Part shown: one piece after another, positions 32,529 to 43,900 of the stretch
Position numbering within the stretch: position 1 is the first letter of the stretch
How the letters are laid out: each line of letters starts with the position of its first letter
Assembly: GCF_963678635.1 (NCBI RefSeq)
Contig: NC_087068.1
Location: 28,026,318-28,090,317 of the forward strand
Origin: Symsagittifera roscoffensis
Taxonomy: Eukaryota; Xenacoelomorpha; Acoela; Convolutidae
DNA: 64,000 nt
Direction: 5' to 3'
Translations under genes and position numbers: made by a program
The notes under the pieces: model-generated
What the model saw: only the letters and a program-made list of their open reading frames with translations
The model's database searches: none
What the model was told of the DNA's origin: nothing

Positions 32529-35500
32529 CTATCTACAGACTGCGTACATGCTCATTTCCACTGAATTGAAAGAGGGCATTATGTCCAGATTGGCTTCCTT
32601 GCAGGGCGAGTAGACTTTGACTTGTCTCACGTGAGTGTCTCTCCCATTCTGGTGGTTACCCTCGATCGAAATCTGAACCATAAACGTCTTCATTGGTCGA
32701 TCCTAAAAAAATCCATTCTTCTGAGGCCTTTTATATTAAACACATTTACAAAAAATAAAACAAAATCGTACTAGGGCATTCGACAATTTGATTGGATAAT
32801 TGGACTTGATAAAAAAACATTGGAAAAAATTGTTTCGACAGGCTTCAACACTTTTCTGAAGCTCTCACTCTGTATTTGTAACAAATGACGTTTGATACTG
32901 TTTAGCAAATAATATTATTATATCGAAATCTGAACCATAAACGTCTTCATTGGTCGATCCTAAAAAAATCCATTCTTCTGAGGCCTTTTATATTAAACAC
33001 ATTTACAAAAAATAAAACAAAATCGTACTAGGGCATTCGACAATTTGATTGGATAATTGGACTTGATAAAAAAACATTGGAAAAAATTGTTTCGACAGGC
33101 TTCAACACTTTTCTGAAGCTCTCACTCTGTATTTGTAACAAATGACGTTTGATACTGTTTAGCAAATAATATTATTATATCATATTTTTATACTTAAAAA
33201 ACTAACACTTTTGTCTTTGAGTAGAGCCGCAATCCACCCAGACGGATCGTCCAGCACTAGTTTGTCCACCACACACAAGTCGTGGAAGTTATTGCCTACT
33301 TTGATGGTAACCTAAAAAGTGTTGCCCATAAAAAACGAGATTTTCATAACGATGCTTTCATACCGTACAATTATTTATTGTTTCTTCTGTTATACGTTTT
33401 TGTTATTAAAACTTTTTCAAATATTAGAATATACCTGACCGAGCAAATGAAATCATTTCTCGGAAATGAGATCTGAAGAACAATTATCGCCCCAACTTAA
33501 TTGAAAGAACTCGTTGAAAGATACTGATAGCTTCAAAGTATTGCTCGAAGATAGAAATCTTTGAGGGAAAATGAAAACCACTGCTTTGTCGCACCTTTCG
33601 CCCTGGAATACGAATTCAAAATCTACAGAAATTGGCAAAAAGGCAGAGGTAAATTAAATTATAGCAAAGCATGCAGAGGAAAATTGAAAATTTAGTTATT
33701 TATCGAGCATTTTTTTCAAATTACCTCTTTGGGTGTGTAGCTCTCGTCTTGTTTGTAATCAGCATATATCATGATGCAGTGTAGCTCTGTCTTCTGGGCG
33801 AATTGGATGTTGATCACATGGGGCTGGGGTTCATCCGACTGCCAGTAAGTCGTCGTCAGACCATCCCTGATAAAAAAAACACGAACCCTTTAAAATAAAT
33901 TCAAGACCCATTATGGATCATAATTAAGTATCATTATGAATCGGCCTTGCATAAAGATGGCAGTAAAAAGAAAATTTACACAGAGGCTTACCTTTATACC
34001 AGCAAATTATAAAGGTAAGCTTCTAACAACCTTCTGTGTCGATTAAACCTATGATAGATATGGCAGGATAAGTACCAGGAAAAGTCCAAAAAATGGTCAA
34101 CAAATCAGAAAGTTGACATTTCCTGAAATCATAGCTTTTTGTTTAAAAATTGGGCATAGCCGCTTATGCAGAAGAGATTCACTTACCCTGTAAGTTCCAT
34201 TGAATTCAAAAACCCAGGTTTGGCAGGTTAGTTCCCGAGAAAAGTCAAAAAAGTTTCAAAAACGGTCAACAAAATTTGACTTTCCCGAGGACCATATTTT
34301 TTGTGGCAAAATTTGGGCGTAGGCGTGTATGTAAAGGAGCTTCTTATAGCCGATTCTTTGGATTTCTTTCGGTAAAATTCATATAATTTAGAAAAAACAA
34401 CGCGCAAAAAATCGAAAATTACAAATTTTGTTTAAAAAAAGGTGAGTGGTCGCTAACGCAGGAGAGCCTCCCGCTACATCTTATATCCACTGAACCGACA
34501 ACCTCAGGTTTGGGAGCTTAGTTTTCGAGAAAAATTGAAAAATATTAAAAAAACGGTAAAAAAAATCAAAAATTTGACTATTCCGAGGGCCATAATTTTA
34601 TGTGTGAAAAAAGTTTGTGCGAGGTCGCTATTGGAAGGGAGCTTTTCAAAACCGTTCTATTCATTGAAACCAAAATCTCAGATTTGGTAGTCTAGTTTCT
34701 GAGAAACCAAAAAAAAAATCAAATATGTCGTTAAGATATTCCCCCACCGACTTTTTCGTAGGCTGTAGACAGAGGGGTAAAGCAAAAAGAGAACAGGGGA
34801 GTGTGCAAGCACACAAGAAAGTAGGCGGTCTTTCTATGGATACCCCTTAATTTGAAAATCGGTAGAAGTGTTTTTGAGACTTTTTTTGCAGAACTGGTAC
34901 AATTTTCCAAAAAATAAAATAAAAAAACAGGAATTCAAGGCAAACTTGCCAGGCAAAACATTTGAAATTCGAATTAGCAACTGAACAAAACTTATGAAGC
35001 GGAAACAAGGCCAGCAATCTTTAAGCAGCCACCAGTTGAGCCGAAAAAAAAACTATTTGAAAAAATAAATTTAGAAATTTCAAGTCCTCCTGAAATTACC
35101 CTGTAGTAACTAGTACCCACCCAGTAGTTAAATTTGAATTTTCATGAAATTGAGCATGTCAGTTGCATACAAGCATCATAAGTGATTCAATTGATTTTGT
35201 TAAACTAAGTGTTAACCCGAAAAAAGCCTACTCCGATTTGTTAACGCTTGCTAATCGCAAGCGTAATCAAAAGAAAACTTGAAAAATTGTGATAAAACAA
35301 AAAAACAGCCTGTCTCGCATCAGCACCTCAAAAATAAATAAAGTTTTGTTCAAAAGAAAAACTGCACTAAGCTAGCAAAAAAAATGAAAACAAAAAAACT
35401 TAAAAACAAAAGCTTAAAAAGGATAACTCGGAAACTAGAGGATCTAACCCACCTCAATTGTCCGACCCCGAAGCCCGATTTGCACGAAGAAAGTGACCAC

Positions 35501-35655
35501 ACAGCGTGGCTACCGACTTCCCGGATGAGTCCATTCTGCTCGAACTCTTCCACCGACTTCACAACTGAGGCATTCAAGTGGCTATTCGAAGCTGTCGGAC
35601 TCTCCCCCGGAGAGTTTTCTAAGTTGGCGTTGGTTCCTTGTTGTTGATTGGCCAT
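32529..35655 (-). CDS. ANAPC10: ANAPC10 (APC10/DOC1), anaphase-promoting complex subunit, 207 aa
   Basis: APC10 is the DOC-domain subunit of the APC/C ubiquitin ligase and forms part of the degron receptor with CDC20 or CDH1. Minus-strand exons are 35453-35655, 33725-33866, 33207-33311 and 32529-32702 (624 nt, GT-AG, phases 2, 0, 0). Landmarks of the DOC domain are present in order: REVGSHAVWSLSSCKSGFGV (exon 1), TYWQSDEPQPHVINIQF and IYADYKQDESYTP (exon 2), KVGNNFHDL and DPSGWI (exon 3), EGNHQNGRDTHVRQVKVYSP (exon 4). The exon 3 donor chosen, AGT|GTTAGT, keeps the family spacing before the MKTFMVQI stretch. The protein ends in CR rather than the IR tail of the human protein. A 257-bp tandem duplication copies the exon 4 acceptor into intron 3. 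Vertebrate APC10 is about 185 aa; the extra length is in the disordered N-terminus. Confidence 0.94.
32666..33181 (-). repeat. 257-bp direct tandem duplication spanning the ANAPC10 intron 3/exon 4 boundary
   Basis: The segment starting TCGAAATCTGAACCATAAAC at 32666 is repeated from 32923 with essentially no differences, to about 33181. Each copy contains the first 37 bases of exon 4 and its polypyrimidine-AG acceptor. Confidence 0.95.
33990..34740 (+). repeat. Diverged tandem repeats in ANAPC10 intron 1
   Basis: Four loose units share a CAGGTTTGG-like word, TAGTTCCCGAGAAAA, an ACGGTCAACAAA-like word, TTTGACTTTCCCGAGG and CCATA. Spacing varies from about 150 to 290 bp. They are non-coding. 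Confidence 0.6.
34930..35300. repeat. Mixed dispersed repeats with a perfect hairpin
   Basis: 34990-35100 (GAAGCGGAAACAA, CACCAGTTGAG, TTTCAAGTCCTCCTGAAATT) recurs at 49398-49505. 35135-35215 resembles 12950-13030. ACGCTTGC-TAATC-GCAAGCGT at 35245-35265 is a perfect 8-bp hairpin, with a sister ACGATTGC-TATTC-GCAATCGT at 39434-39454. Confidence 0.55.
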
Positions 35656-36770
35656 TCATTTAAACTAATTTTAACTGGAAAAAGAAACCATGTACGGAAT
35701 ACAAAATCTGAAAAAAAACTCAAGCTCTAAAGCGTTTCTTTGATTAAAAAAGTCTTCATATTTATCGTAGAATGGAGCCGTTGGGAAAACTGAATGCACA
35801 CAAACTCACACCGAGGCGAAGCAGAGCAATGCACTACTTGCGACACAATGAAGTCCTTTCTGCGGGATTAAAGCCGACAGAAGTAAGCAGACAGGCGCTA
35901 GTCTGAAATAGCCAAAAAACTCAGTTTGCAAAAAAAAAACAGTGAAATCCAATCACAGGGCTTTGCCGTCTCAAGCACGCGTGTTACCTTAAGGCCAAAT
36001 GCTCCATGAACTTAAATTTAAACACAGAGGCGAAGCTGCGCTTCGCAAACACTAGTGAGAACACGATAAAAATGCAACTATGTAAAGTGAAATATGAAAA
36101 GCTGGAGTAAAACATTGCTACGAATGGGCTTCGACTCTGCGACCTCAAGAATTGGAGTCTCACACCCTGCCCTCTCGGCGATGAACGCTTAAAAACTGTC
36201 AAACACTAGGTGCAAAAAACCAGCAACATATTTAACACATTACCAATGCTTTGCAGCAAAAGTGGCGCCAAATAGAAAGACACAAATTTGGAAGTAATAG
36301 TTCGGAATATAACAAACCGAAGGCATCCACACTAATTTTGCATGTAATTAATTGAAAAGCATAAAGCCACATTATGTATAAGTTATGCATTTCAAAAAAT
36401 TGCGAGATAAATTGAGTTATATCCTTCTGAAATCGAGTTTTTATGATTGTTATGTTGTTTGAAACATAACTTTTTTCGGTTCATTTGATGAATTAAAAAC
36501 GCATCAGCTGTGTTAACTTAATACTATTCAAATGTCAAAGCACATGATATCAAAAAGCAGTAAAGGAGCCCTAAAAGTGGAACAATATTTGCGAATTAGG
36601 TTAGAAAAAGAAAATACTAGTCGTAGTATAACACTAACCATCACTCAAGTTCTCTAGTGAAAATAAGGCAAGTAAAACAAGCAAATTAATTTCACGAGCG
36701 AACTCTGTGAACGAAGTTATTAACGAGAAAAATTCTAGTACTTGGTTGCGTAATATTTGATTTCATTTAA
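35656..36770. other. Intergenic, short repeats
   Basis: It contains two copies of a GAGGCGAAGC hairpin word (35808 and 36020; others at 23940 and 43983) and a tRNA-like remnant at 36111-36192. No gene is recognised. Confidence 0.45.
36111..36192 (-). repeat. tRNA-like remnant (possible tRNA-derived SINE head)
   Basis: On the minus strand, CATCGCCGAGAGGGCAGGG resembles an A box/D arm and CGCAGAGTCGAAGCCC resembles a T arm/B box, about 30 nt apart. The acceptor stem does not pair, so this is not a functional tRNA. Confidence 0.35.
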
Positions 36771-38040
36771 ACTAGCGTAAAACGCACCTCCGGTACTCAT
36801 GATAAACCGCATATATTGGAAATAAGATCTGCATTCTTTGAGTGTGCTTTGACAGCACCCAATTACAGGGTTCTTAGTGACAAATTTTGCAAAGTATTTT
36901 ATTCAAGTTTTCTATAAAAATGTTGAAGAACCATAAAATTTTGTGAAGTTTTATTTTCTTCGAAAAATTTAAACTGAACTAAGAAACGTCACATCTTGGA
37001 AACTAAAAGCAATCGAGCAGTCGCATTTTGACGCAAGATTCACATCTCCTGAGAGTACTCTTACAGTACCCAACCACAACGTTCGGAAATTCATATTTTG
37101 AGAAACTTCACCTTTAGTTTTCTAAACAGAGGTATTTTTGCTTGAAAATCAGAAAAAAATTTCATATCTCGAAAACTACCAAAATTTGAGCAGTCTTATT
37201 AGATGGCAATATTCACAATCTTTGAAAATACTCCGACAGCACACAACTACAGGGTTGGGAACTATTTTGTAATTTGAGTTTTCTGAAAATTTCAAAAAAA
37301 AAATCACAAAAATTGCCGTATCTCGAAAACAAAAAAGATATGAGCATCTTAATTGGAGCCCGAAATTGCAACTCCTGAGATTACTCTGACAGCATCCAAC
37401 TACAGGTTAGGATTTTCAAACTTTGAATATAAAATTAATTTAATTTTCAAAATAAAAAAAATCACAAAAAACGTCATATCTGGAAAACTGCACGGTTTTG
37501 AGCAGTCATATTTGGAGACAAAATTCACAACTCCTGAGAGTACCCAGACAGAGCCTCACTACAGATTGTTTTCCTAAAATTATATTTAGCAATGAACGAA
37601 AATCAATTGAATGAACCAATAGTAGTTTTTCTTGATCAATCCACATCGAAGCTCAGGTTTAGTTTTATTATCTCTTCTCATTGTTGCTTTTCTATGGTAA
37701 TTTCAAGTTTTATAAAAAGTTTTATACCCAAAATTTCTGAAAAATTTTGAGAAAATCCTAAAAAAAAAATGTCTATCTCGAAAACTCCAAGATTTTGAGC
37801 AGACATATTCAGAGGCCAGATTTGCAACCCTCTGAGAGTACCCAATAACAGGATTGAGATCTTCAAACTTTTGGAATTTTTCAACATCTAATTTTTTTTT
37901 TGAAAATTTCGGAGAAAATCATAGAAAACGTCATATCTCGAAAACTACAAGGATTTGGTTCTTCATATATGGAGACCAGAATCGCAAAACCTGGAAAAAG
38001 TCCGACAACCTCCAATTATTGGGTTGCTAATACAAACTTG
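36770..38040 (+). repeat. Diverged satellite, monomers of ~157-175 bp
   Basis: Units recur with a core ATATCTCGAAAAC at 36985, 37160, 37317, 37474, 37770 and 37931. Each is followed by GAGCAGTC, CACAACTCCTGAGAGTACTC, GACAGCAC and AACTACAGG. An older unit near 36815 and an interruption at about 37575-37735 are visible. Monomers are roughly 70-80% alike by eye. Confidence 0.75.
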
Positions 38041-38495
38041 ATGAAATAAACACTGAATTTAAACGGGAAAATCGAAAAAACCTTAACCATTGCAATATAC
38101 GATATAGTGAAAGCTTAAACATGAAAAAATTATTTTGTTTAAGATGCAAAAAATTCGTTGAAAAAGCTTAAACATGGCGAGATAGTGAAGCCCGCATTTA
38201 AATATATAATAGATAATAGATTTGATAGAAGAAAGTTAAAAAATTAGGAGACGGGTAGACAGACAATCAAATTAATTTAAAAAGCAGGTATACAGACAGA
38301 CTTAATTTGGCCTCGAAAAAAATTACTGAAAAATTAATGACCTTGCGGAAAACTAATTGAAACATTTTCTCAAGCATTGCAATATATGATATAGCTTAAA
38401 CATGAAAAAATTCTTTCGTTAACCATGCAAAAGTGTTATGCCTAAACATGGAAGATAGCTGTCACTAGCATTTAAATATAGTATAGATATAGATA

Positions 38496-38520
38496 TATGG
38501 ATAGATAGATATAGATAGAT

Positions 38521-38569
<49 letters not shown>

Positions 38570-38595
38570 TAGATAGATAGATATAGATAGATTTC
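38496..38595 (+). repeat. (GATA)n microsatellite
   Basis: A nearly pure GATA tetranucleotide repeat is followed by three direct copies of TTTCCATTGAT at about 38593-38630. It gives spurious minus-strand reading frames. Confidence 0.95.
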
Positions 38596-38639
38596 CATTG
38601 ATAGATTTCCATTGATGATTTCCATTGATGGTCAAAAGA

Positions 38640-39725
38640 AGGATGCTTAACATGCATCCATTATACTACTGCGACAACTGTTATTTCATGAATAAAGGTT
38701 TTTATCAATTATTGATGAATTCTATTTCTATCCCACAAGGTGATTCTATTTTTCGCTAAAGGAAGGCAACCAGAGTAGTGCCACGTCCAGACTCGTCTAT
38801 TTCAGTATAATTATCAACGGACAAGTGTTCATATTTTTTTGAGGTTCAAATATTATTTACTGCAGGAGGCAAAATCATCGTATGTGTAAATTAGTACACT
38901 TGAAGTGCAATACCTCACTCGAAAATTGTTTTAAGAACTAAAAAGGGACGCGTACACTGATGCTTTTGGTAAATTGTGAAAAACTGTATCCATAGACACG
39001 ACACGCGTCAATTGTTATGCGGCGATATCGAAACGCAATGCCCCGTTGCGCTATCCAAACCTTTTCAAATAAAAAGCGATTCATTAAAATACGCATTAAA
39101 CCATACATTAAGCAGAAATGGTATTTTTTATCCTATTAAAAGAATTCTTTTTAGATGATTCTTAACATTAAAAAACGAAGTGGGTCAAAATTGCATCAAA
39201 AACTTCAAACGTGGAGTGTCATCTTTAACTAGACAATAATTCATTCATACTCGTCAACAAACTGTCAGAATTAATGTATCGTTCATTTCAAACGATTGTT
39301 ACTATGTAGCCCATGAACCTTTAATAGTCAATAGCTTCATGTCCCAGATAATTAGAAGAGAAGCGATGCGCAGCTAAGTGATTCTGTTAATCAAGTTGTT
39401 AATATGAAAAAAAGTCTCCATTCCGATTTAACAACGATTGCTATTCGCAATCGTAGAAAAAATGTAAAATCACTAGGACCAGCCCAGCTAGATTACAGCT
39501 GTATAAATGGGTCACTAAACGTTTACTAAGCCTCTGCGACACGACCATGCATTTTTGATCGCCACTCCGGCTATTTTTCGAAGGTATGATTGTTTAAAAT
39601 AAACAGCAAAGATCATTATGTACAATAGCACCGATTCATGTACAACTTTAATCGAATGGCTCAAAACTTATTAAATTGTTCGTGGTTCAATCCTTGTTTC
39701 AGTTATATGTTAAAATCTACCAAAC
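38640..39725. other. Intergenic, no gene recognised
   Basis: It includes the 21-bp hairpin at 39434-39454. The rest is the 3' flank of MIC13. Confidence 0.4.
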
Positions 39726-40145
39726 TTAAGAATCGGAAGTTGTTGCATTTAGTTTGTTCCACTGCTCTACAATGGAGTTTTTAGCCGACGATGCTACATA
39801 ACCACATCCATTTGAGATCTTTGTCGGAGCTGCGAATAGGCCTTCGATACAATAGTCCACTCCGGAATTCCAATTGTGAGCGGGATTTCCTTCAAATTTC
39901 ATGCCACTGAGTGAAAGCTGGATCTTCTCTTTCGTAGATTTGGAGACTGGGACATCTACATTTCTTAAGAAGTCGAACTTCAAATTGTCTTCAATGAAAT
40001 TGTTTGATATTTGCTTCCATTTTATGAGTTTCAGGTTGGGTTGGTTTGTTTCAGAAGGTGGGTCCCAGATTCCAAGAGAATAGGTGACGCCGAATGCTCC
40101 GCCTAAAAGCGATAGCTTCAGAATAGGCTTGAACATTCGTCGCAT
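39726..40145 (-). CDS. MIC13: MIC13 (QIL1) homologue, MICOS complex subunit, 139 aa
   Basis: MIC13 is a small inner-mitochondrial-membrane protein that joins the MIC10 sub-complex to MIC60 and shapes crista junctions. The protein begins MRRMFKPILKLSLLGGAFGV, a basic start with one membrane segment, and near the C-terminus has HNWNSGVDYCIEGLFAAPTK, which resembles the human SWNAGI...ALS-APSKA block. The length (139 aa) is near the human 118 aa. The start is the ATG at 40145-40143; just upstream TTTTTTCAG on the minus strand looks like an acceptor, so a 5' untranslated exon is likely. The family is small and divergent, so the call rests on two motifs and the overall layout. Confidence 0.72.
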   Translation of the reverse strand: MRRMFKPILKLSLLGGAFGVTYSLGIWDPPSETNQPNLKLIKWKQISNNFIEDNLKFDFLRNVDVPVSKSTKEKIQLSLSGMKFEGNPAHNWNSGVDYCIEGLFAAPTKISNGCGYVASSAKNSIVEQWNKLNATTSDS

Positions 40146-40919
40146 TATCAATTATCTGAAAAAAGGTGGCGTTTATTTTCAAAATGATACGAATACAAAA
40201 CATATTGCAACTTTTAGGTACCGAAATGTAGGAAATTAGAATAATGAGACTAAGTTCAAGTTTTGCAACAATTTTGACCTTATGAAAGAGACTTCATTAA
40301 GAACAAAACGCACTTATTAAAAGCTCTCCGATTACTCTCAAGAACCAAACAGGTTTTGTTAGTGCTTAATAGGCAAACAATACTCCGCTTTCACCGTTTT
40401 TCCTCTTTCAGTTTAAAACGAAGGAAGTCTTAGCTGTAGACGTGTAGTGTTCAACACCGTTTTACCTCTCCGTTTTTTTTACATGCGCTTGAGAAAGGAA
40501 AAAAATGATATAGGAAACGCTATCTGCATTTTCCAGCCACGTAAAGCACAATAAAAGCAAATTTCGTTTCACAAACTAAGAAAAAGCACAAGTGCGTTGC
40601 GTTCAATGATTCAATGCAAATATATAGTACCAATACCACTCAGCTGAGCTTGGCATATCTAAAAACGCGTGATTCATCATGTAAAAATGAGGCGTAATTT
40701 GCGGCATGGCATGATCAATTCGAGCTTTCAAACATTTTTACTAAAAGGACAAATTGAGACTGAAACTAAATTGCAACGAACGCAGACACGTTTGCAAATT
40801 ATATAAAATCAGTCATCTGTGGGACGACGGAATGCTATAAAATTCATTTATAAAACAATCACATTTCTGAATTTTACTCTACATTGCAGAGCGAGCCAGA
40901 AAACCTTATTGTTTCCAGA

Positions 40920-43900
40920 ATGCAGCGCTATATGCCACAAGAGAATTTCAGTTTCGAAAACGACGAAAATCCTAACGATGGTAGTCCTGGTGATCGGAAA
41001 CCAACATCTGAAACAAGTTCGCTTGCCGACGATCCAAGGCCTGAAGATCAGGAGCGGACCCAAACTCGAGAACCCAGAGATTACGGACCGGATCCCCGCA
41101 ATTACGACGATGGCACACCACAACGACCACCACCACCACAACGTTACAATTCCGCGCCACGTCCGCAGCGCGACGGCAGCAGAGACCGAAGATATGATGA
41201 CGATCGTTCAGGATATCCAGACCAAAACCAACGACGCCAAAGCTACCCAGATAGGAGAGAAGAAGACGATCGCTATTATAGAGACCAATATAGACAAGAT
41301 CCTAAAGACAATCGTCATGAGTTACAGTACGACAACAGACGAAGACCTGACTACTCTAATCGTCCACCACCGAGTGAAGACCGACAAACATACGACAGTC
41401 GACAACGGCCATACGACAATAGGCAACCATACGACAACCGACAACGGCCATACGACACCAGGCAGCCATATGACAACCGACAGCGGCTATACGACAATCG
41501 GCAACCATATGACAACCGACAACGGCCATACGACAACAGGCAGCCATATGACAACCGACAGCGGCTATACGACAATCGGCAATCATATGGTGATCGACAA
41601 CGACCATACGACAACAGTTCAACATACGACTACCGACAGCCATACGACAATAGGGACCCATATGGCAACCGACGAGAGCGGTACAACAGTAGGGAGCCCC
41701 AATACGATAACCGACCATATTCTCAGTTTGACAATGACAGGCCAGCTCAGCATGACAACTACGACAATCACAGGTACGGTTGTAATCTTTTCTATTATAA
41801 TTCTCTCCAGTATATGTTTGTGTGTATTTGTGTGCATGAGTGTGTGTGAGCGCGCGTGGGAATGAATTCGGTTCTTACTCTAGTTTTCTTAATCGGCCGA
41901 ACCGAATACATATATTTTTTTTGCGTCGTGCTAGGTACCGATCGTATACAGGACAATTCAAATTTGGTCCCTTAGGAGAAAAAGGCCAAAGGGGAGAAAA
42001 CTGAAGTTAGACTTCTACGTATCCTTCGCAGTTCATTTCCCTTAGATGGCTAGAATACCTGCATCTTTATTGGATTCAAATGATTTAAATCATTCTCACT
42101 ATGATTGAAGGCCTCCTGAAAGCCGATCTTAATGAAGAATCCAATTGAGATCATTATTACACATAAAAAAAACTGGCAGCAGTACACGGTTTTGAGTGCT
42201 TTACTATTGAGCTACCAAAAATAGACTTCAAAAAGACATCAAGTATCAAATGATGAGTTGACACGGGATAAAAGCAATAAAAAGAATCCGAGCGCTCGCA
42301 AAAAAGTACTCCATAGGCCTAAAACCTAAAAATTAACACGGGTGCGCAAGTAAAGAAAAACTATTATTTCACATTTTTGAGCAAAAAGATGCGCTTGAAA
42401 ATCGCCTGACTAAAGTTGGAGTTAAGTAGGAGTAAAGCGAGCAGCTGGTTTTTGATATGGAAAAAGCGAGAAAACCAGCATAGTATAACGTTGTAAATCT
42501 TGATATATCTAACAAATGGTAACCCTGTAAAACTCAATAGGCAAAACTCAATATGCAAATACAAATTTCTCACATGGCTAATTTATGTGACAGATATCCG
42601 GAACCCCGGGGCCCAAAACCTCCGAAAGCACCTCTGAGCAATGAGCCCGACTACGTTGACCCTAAATACGGACAGCGTCCGGTCTATGACTTCGGGTTTG
42701 GAACTGGGAAAAAGCTGGGCTTAACACCTTCCACCCCTCCCCCCACTTACACAGAAACAGCGCCTTTCGTTCCCAAGTCAGAGCAAAGTGAGAGAGCGCA
42801 AGAACCTCTGACTGTCTCCTCTACAGTGAATCCATCAATGCAGACTCCACAGCTCGAAATGAACAGCCAGAATGACGAGGGCCAGGGGATGTATCGTCGA
42901 AATAATCAAGGCCAGAGGAATGACACTTTGAACCGACAGTTTAACACGAGGTAAGAGATCGCAAGTGGTCTACACATTTCGCCCCTCTGAAATTCAGTGG
43001 CACATTTCTTCCCTAATAGCTCGCACTCAAAGTCCAGTAATGAATATGGGGCGAAATGTGTGTAGGGGCAAAACGCTTCGCATCTATCGCAAGTAATATA
43101 TTTTAGCCAGTGTCGGGCTCGTTTTTAAAATTCTTTGCCATTATTTCACGACACCCCTTACAATATTTTTATGGAAGCGTCGACCTAAACTTGGAGGGAA
43201 TCGCTAACTCTGACAAAAAAAGAAACTTTTGACCAAAAACTTTCAAGCGAGGATAATATACATCAGTTTTGTGCTAGGCAAAATTGGGATCTCGACGAAG
43301 CTTTTCGCTAGTTTTGTACAAGCGTGAACTCCTTCAGTATAAAACCGCAGCCAAATATAGCACTAATTAAATAATGATCATATAACTATTGAGACATGAA
43401 ATTGATGTCAACAATACCCTAGAATCTTTCTTCTCTAGTTTAAAGTAATTTGTTTAACTATAAATAGGTTCTGGGAACTCTTATTTGCGACCCAACTTTG
43501 GTTCAAAAGCAGCATGCAGGTCAAATCGACGCTTAAAATAACTCAGCTTTGAGAGTTTCTTCGCTGAAAAACTTATTCATTAATTTGCCAAGAATTCGCT
43601 CAGAAAGTAATAAGTGAATTAGATGAAAAAATTAACTCCAAGTTCCTTAATTAAACTAGCGTATCGTTTGTAGAGAAGGCACTCATCCCGCAATAGCGCG
43701 CGCATTTCACAACGACAACAAGAGCATCGGGTCTTCAGTAGAGGACAGCCACAGACAACAGCTCAGACGAGAGAGAGCTAGATCCATGGAATCAGATAGC
43801 ACTCATCAAAAATCCACCAACAGTCAATCGTTCATGTCACCTTCCAAAGACACTTCAGGTTAGACATGTAAAATACAACAAAACCTATTTAGCTTATACA

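Noticed and set aside
35384-35647. 87-codon plus-strand frame
   Set aside because: It is the antisense shadow of ANAPC10 exon 1.
36111-36192. Functional tRNA gene
   Set aside because: A-box and B-box resemblance only; the acceptor stem does not pair and the anticodon arm is irregular.
38419-38657. Minus-strand frames rich in Leu-Ser-Ile-Tyr
   Set aside because: These are translations of the GATA microsatellite.
40819-41865. Second long plus-strand frame (348 codons) and several minus-strand frames over the SLC6 exon 1
   Set aside because: They arise because the 39-nt minisatellite lacks stops in several frames. Only the 40920 frame splices in phase into the transporter.
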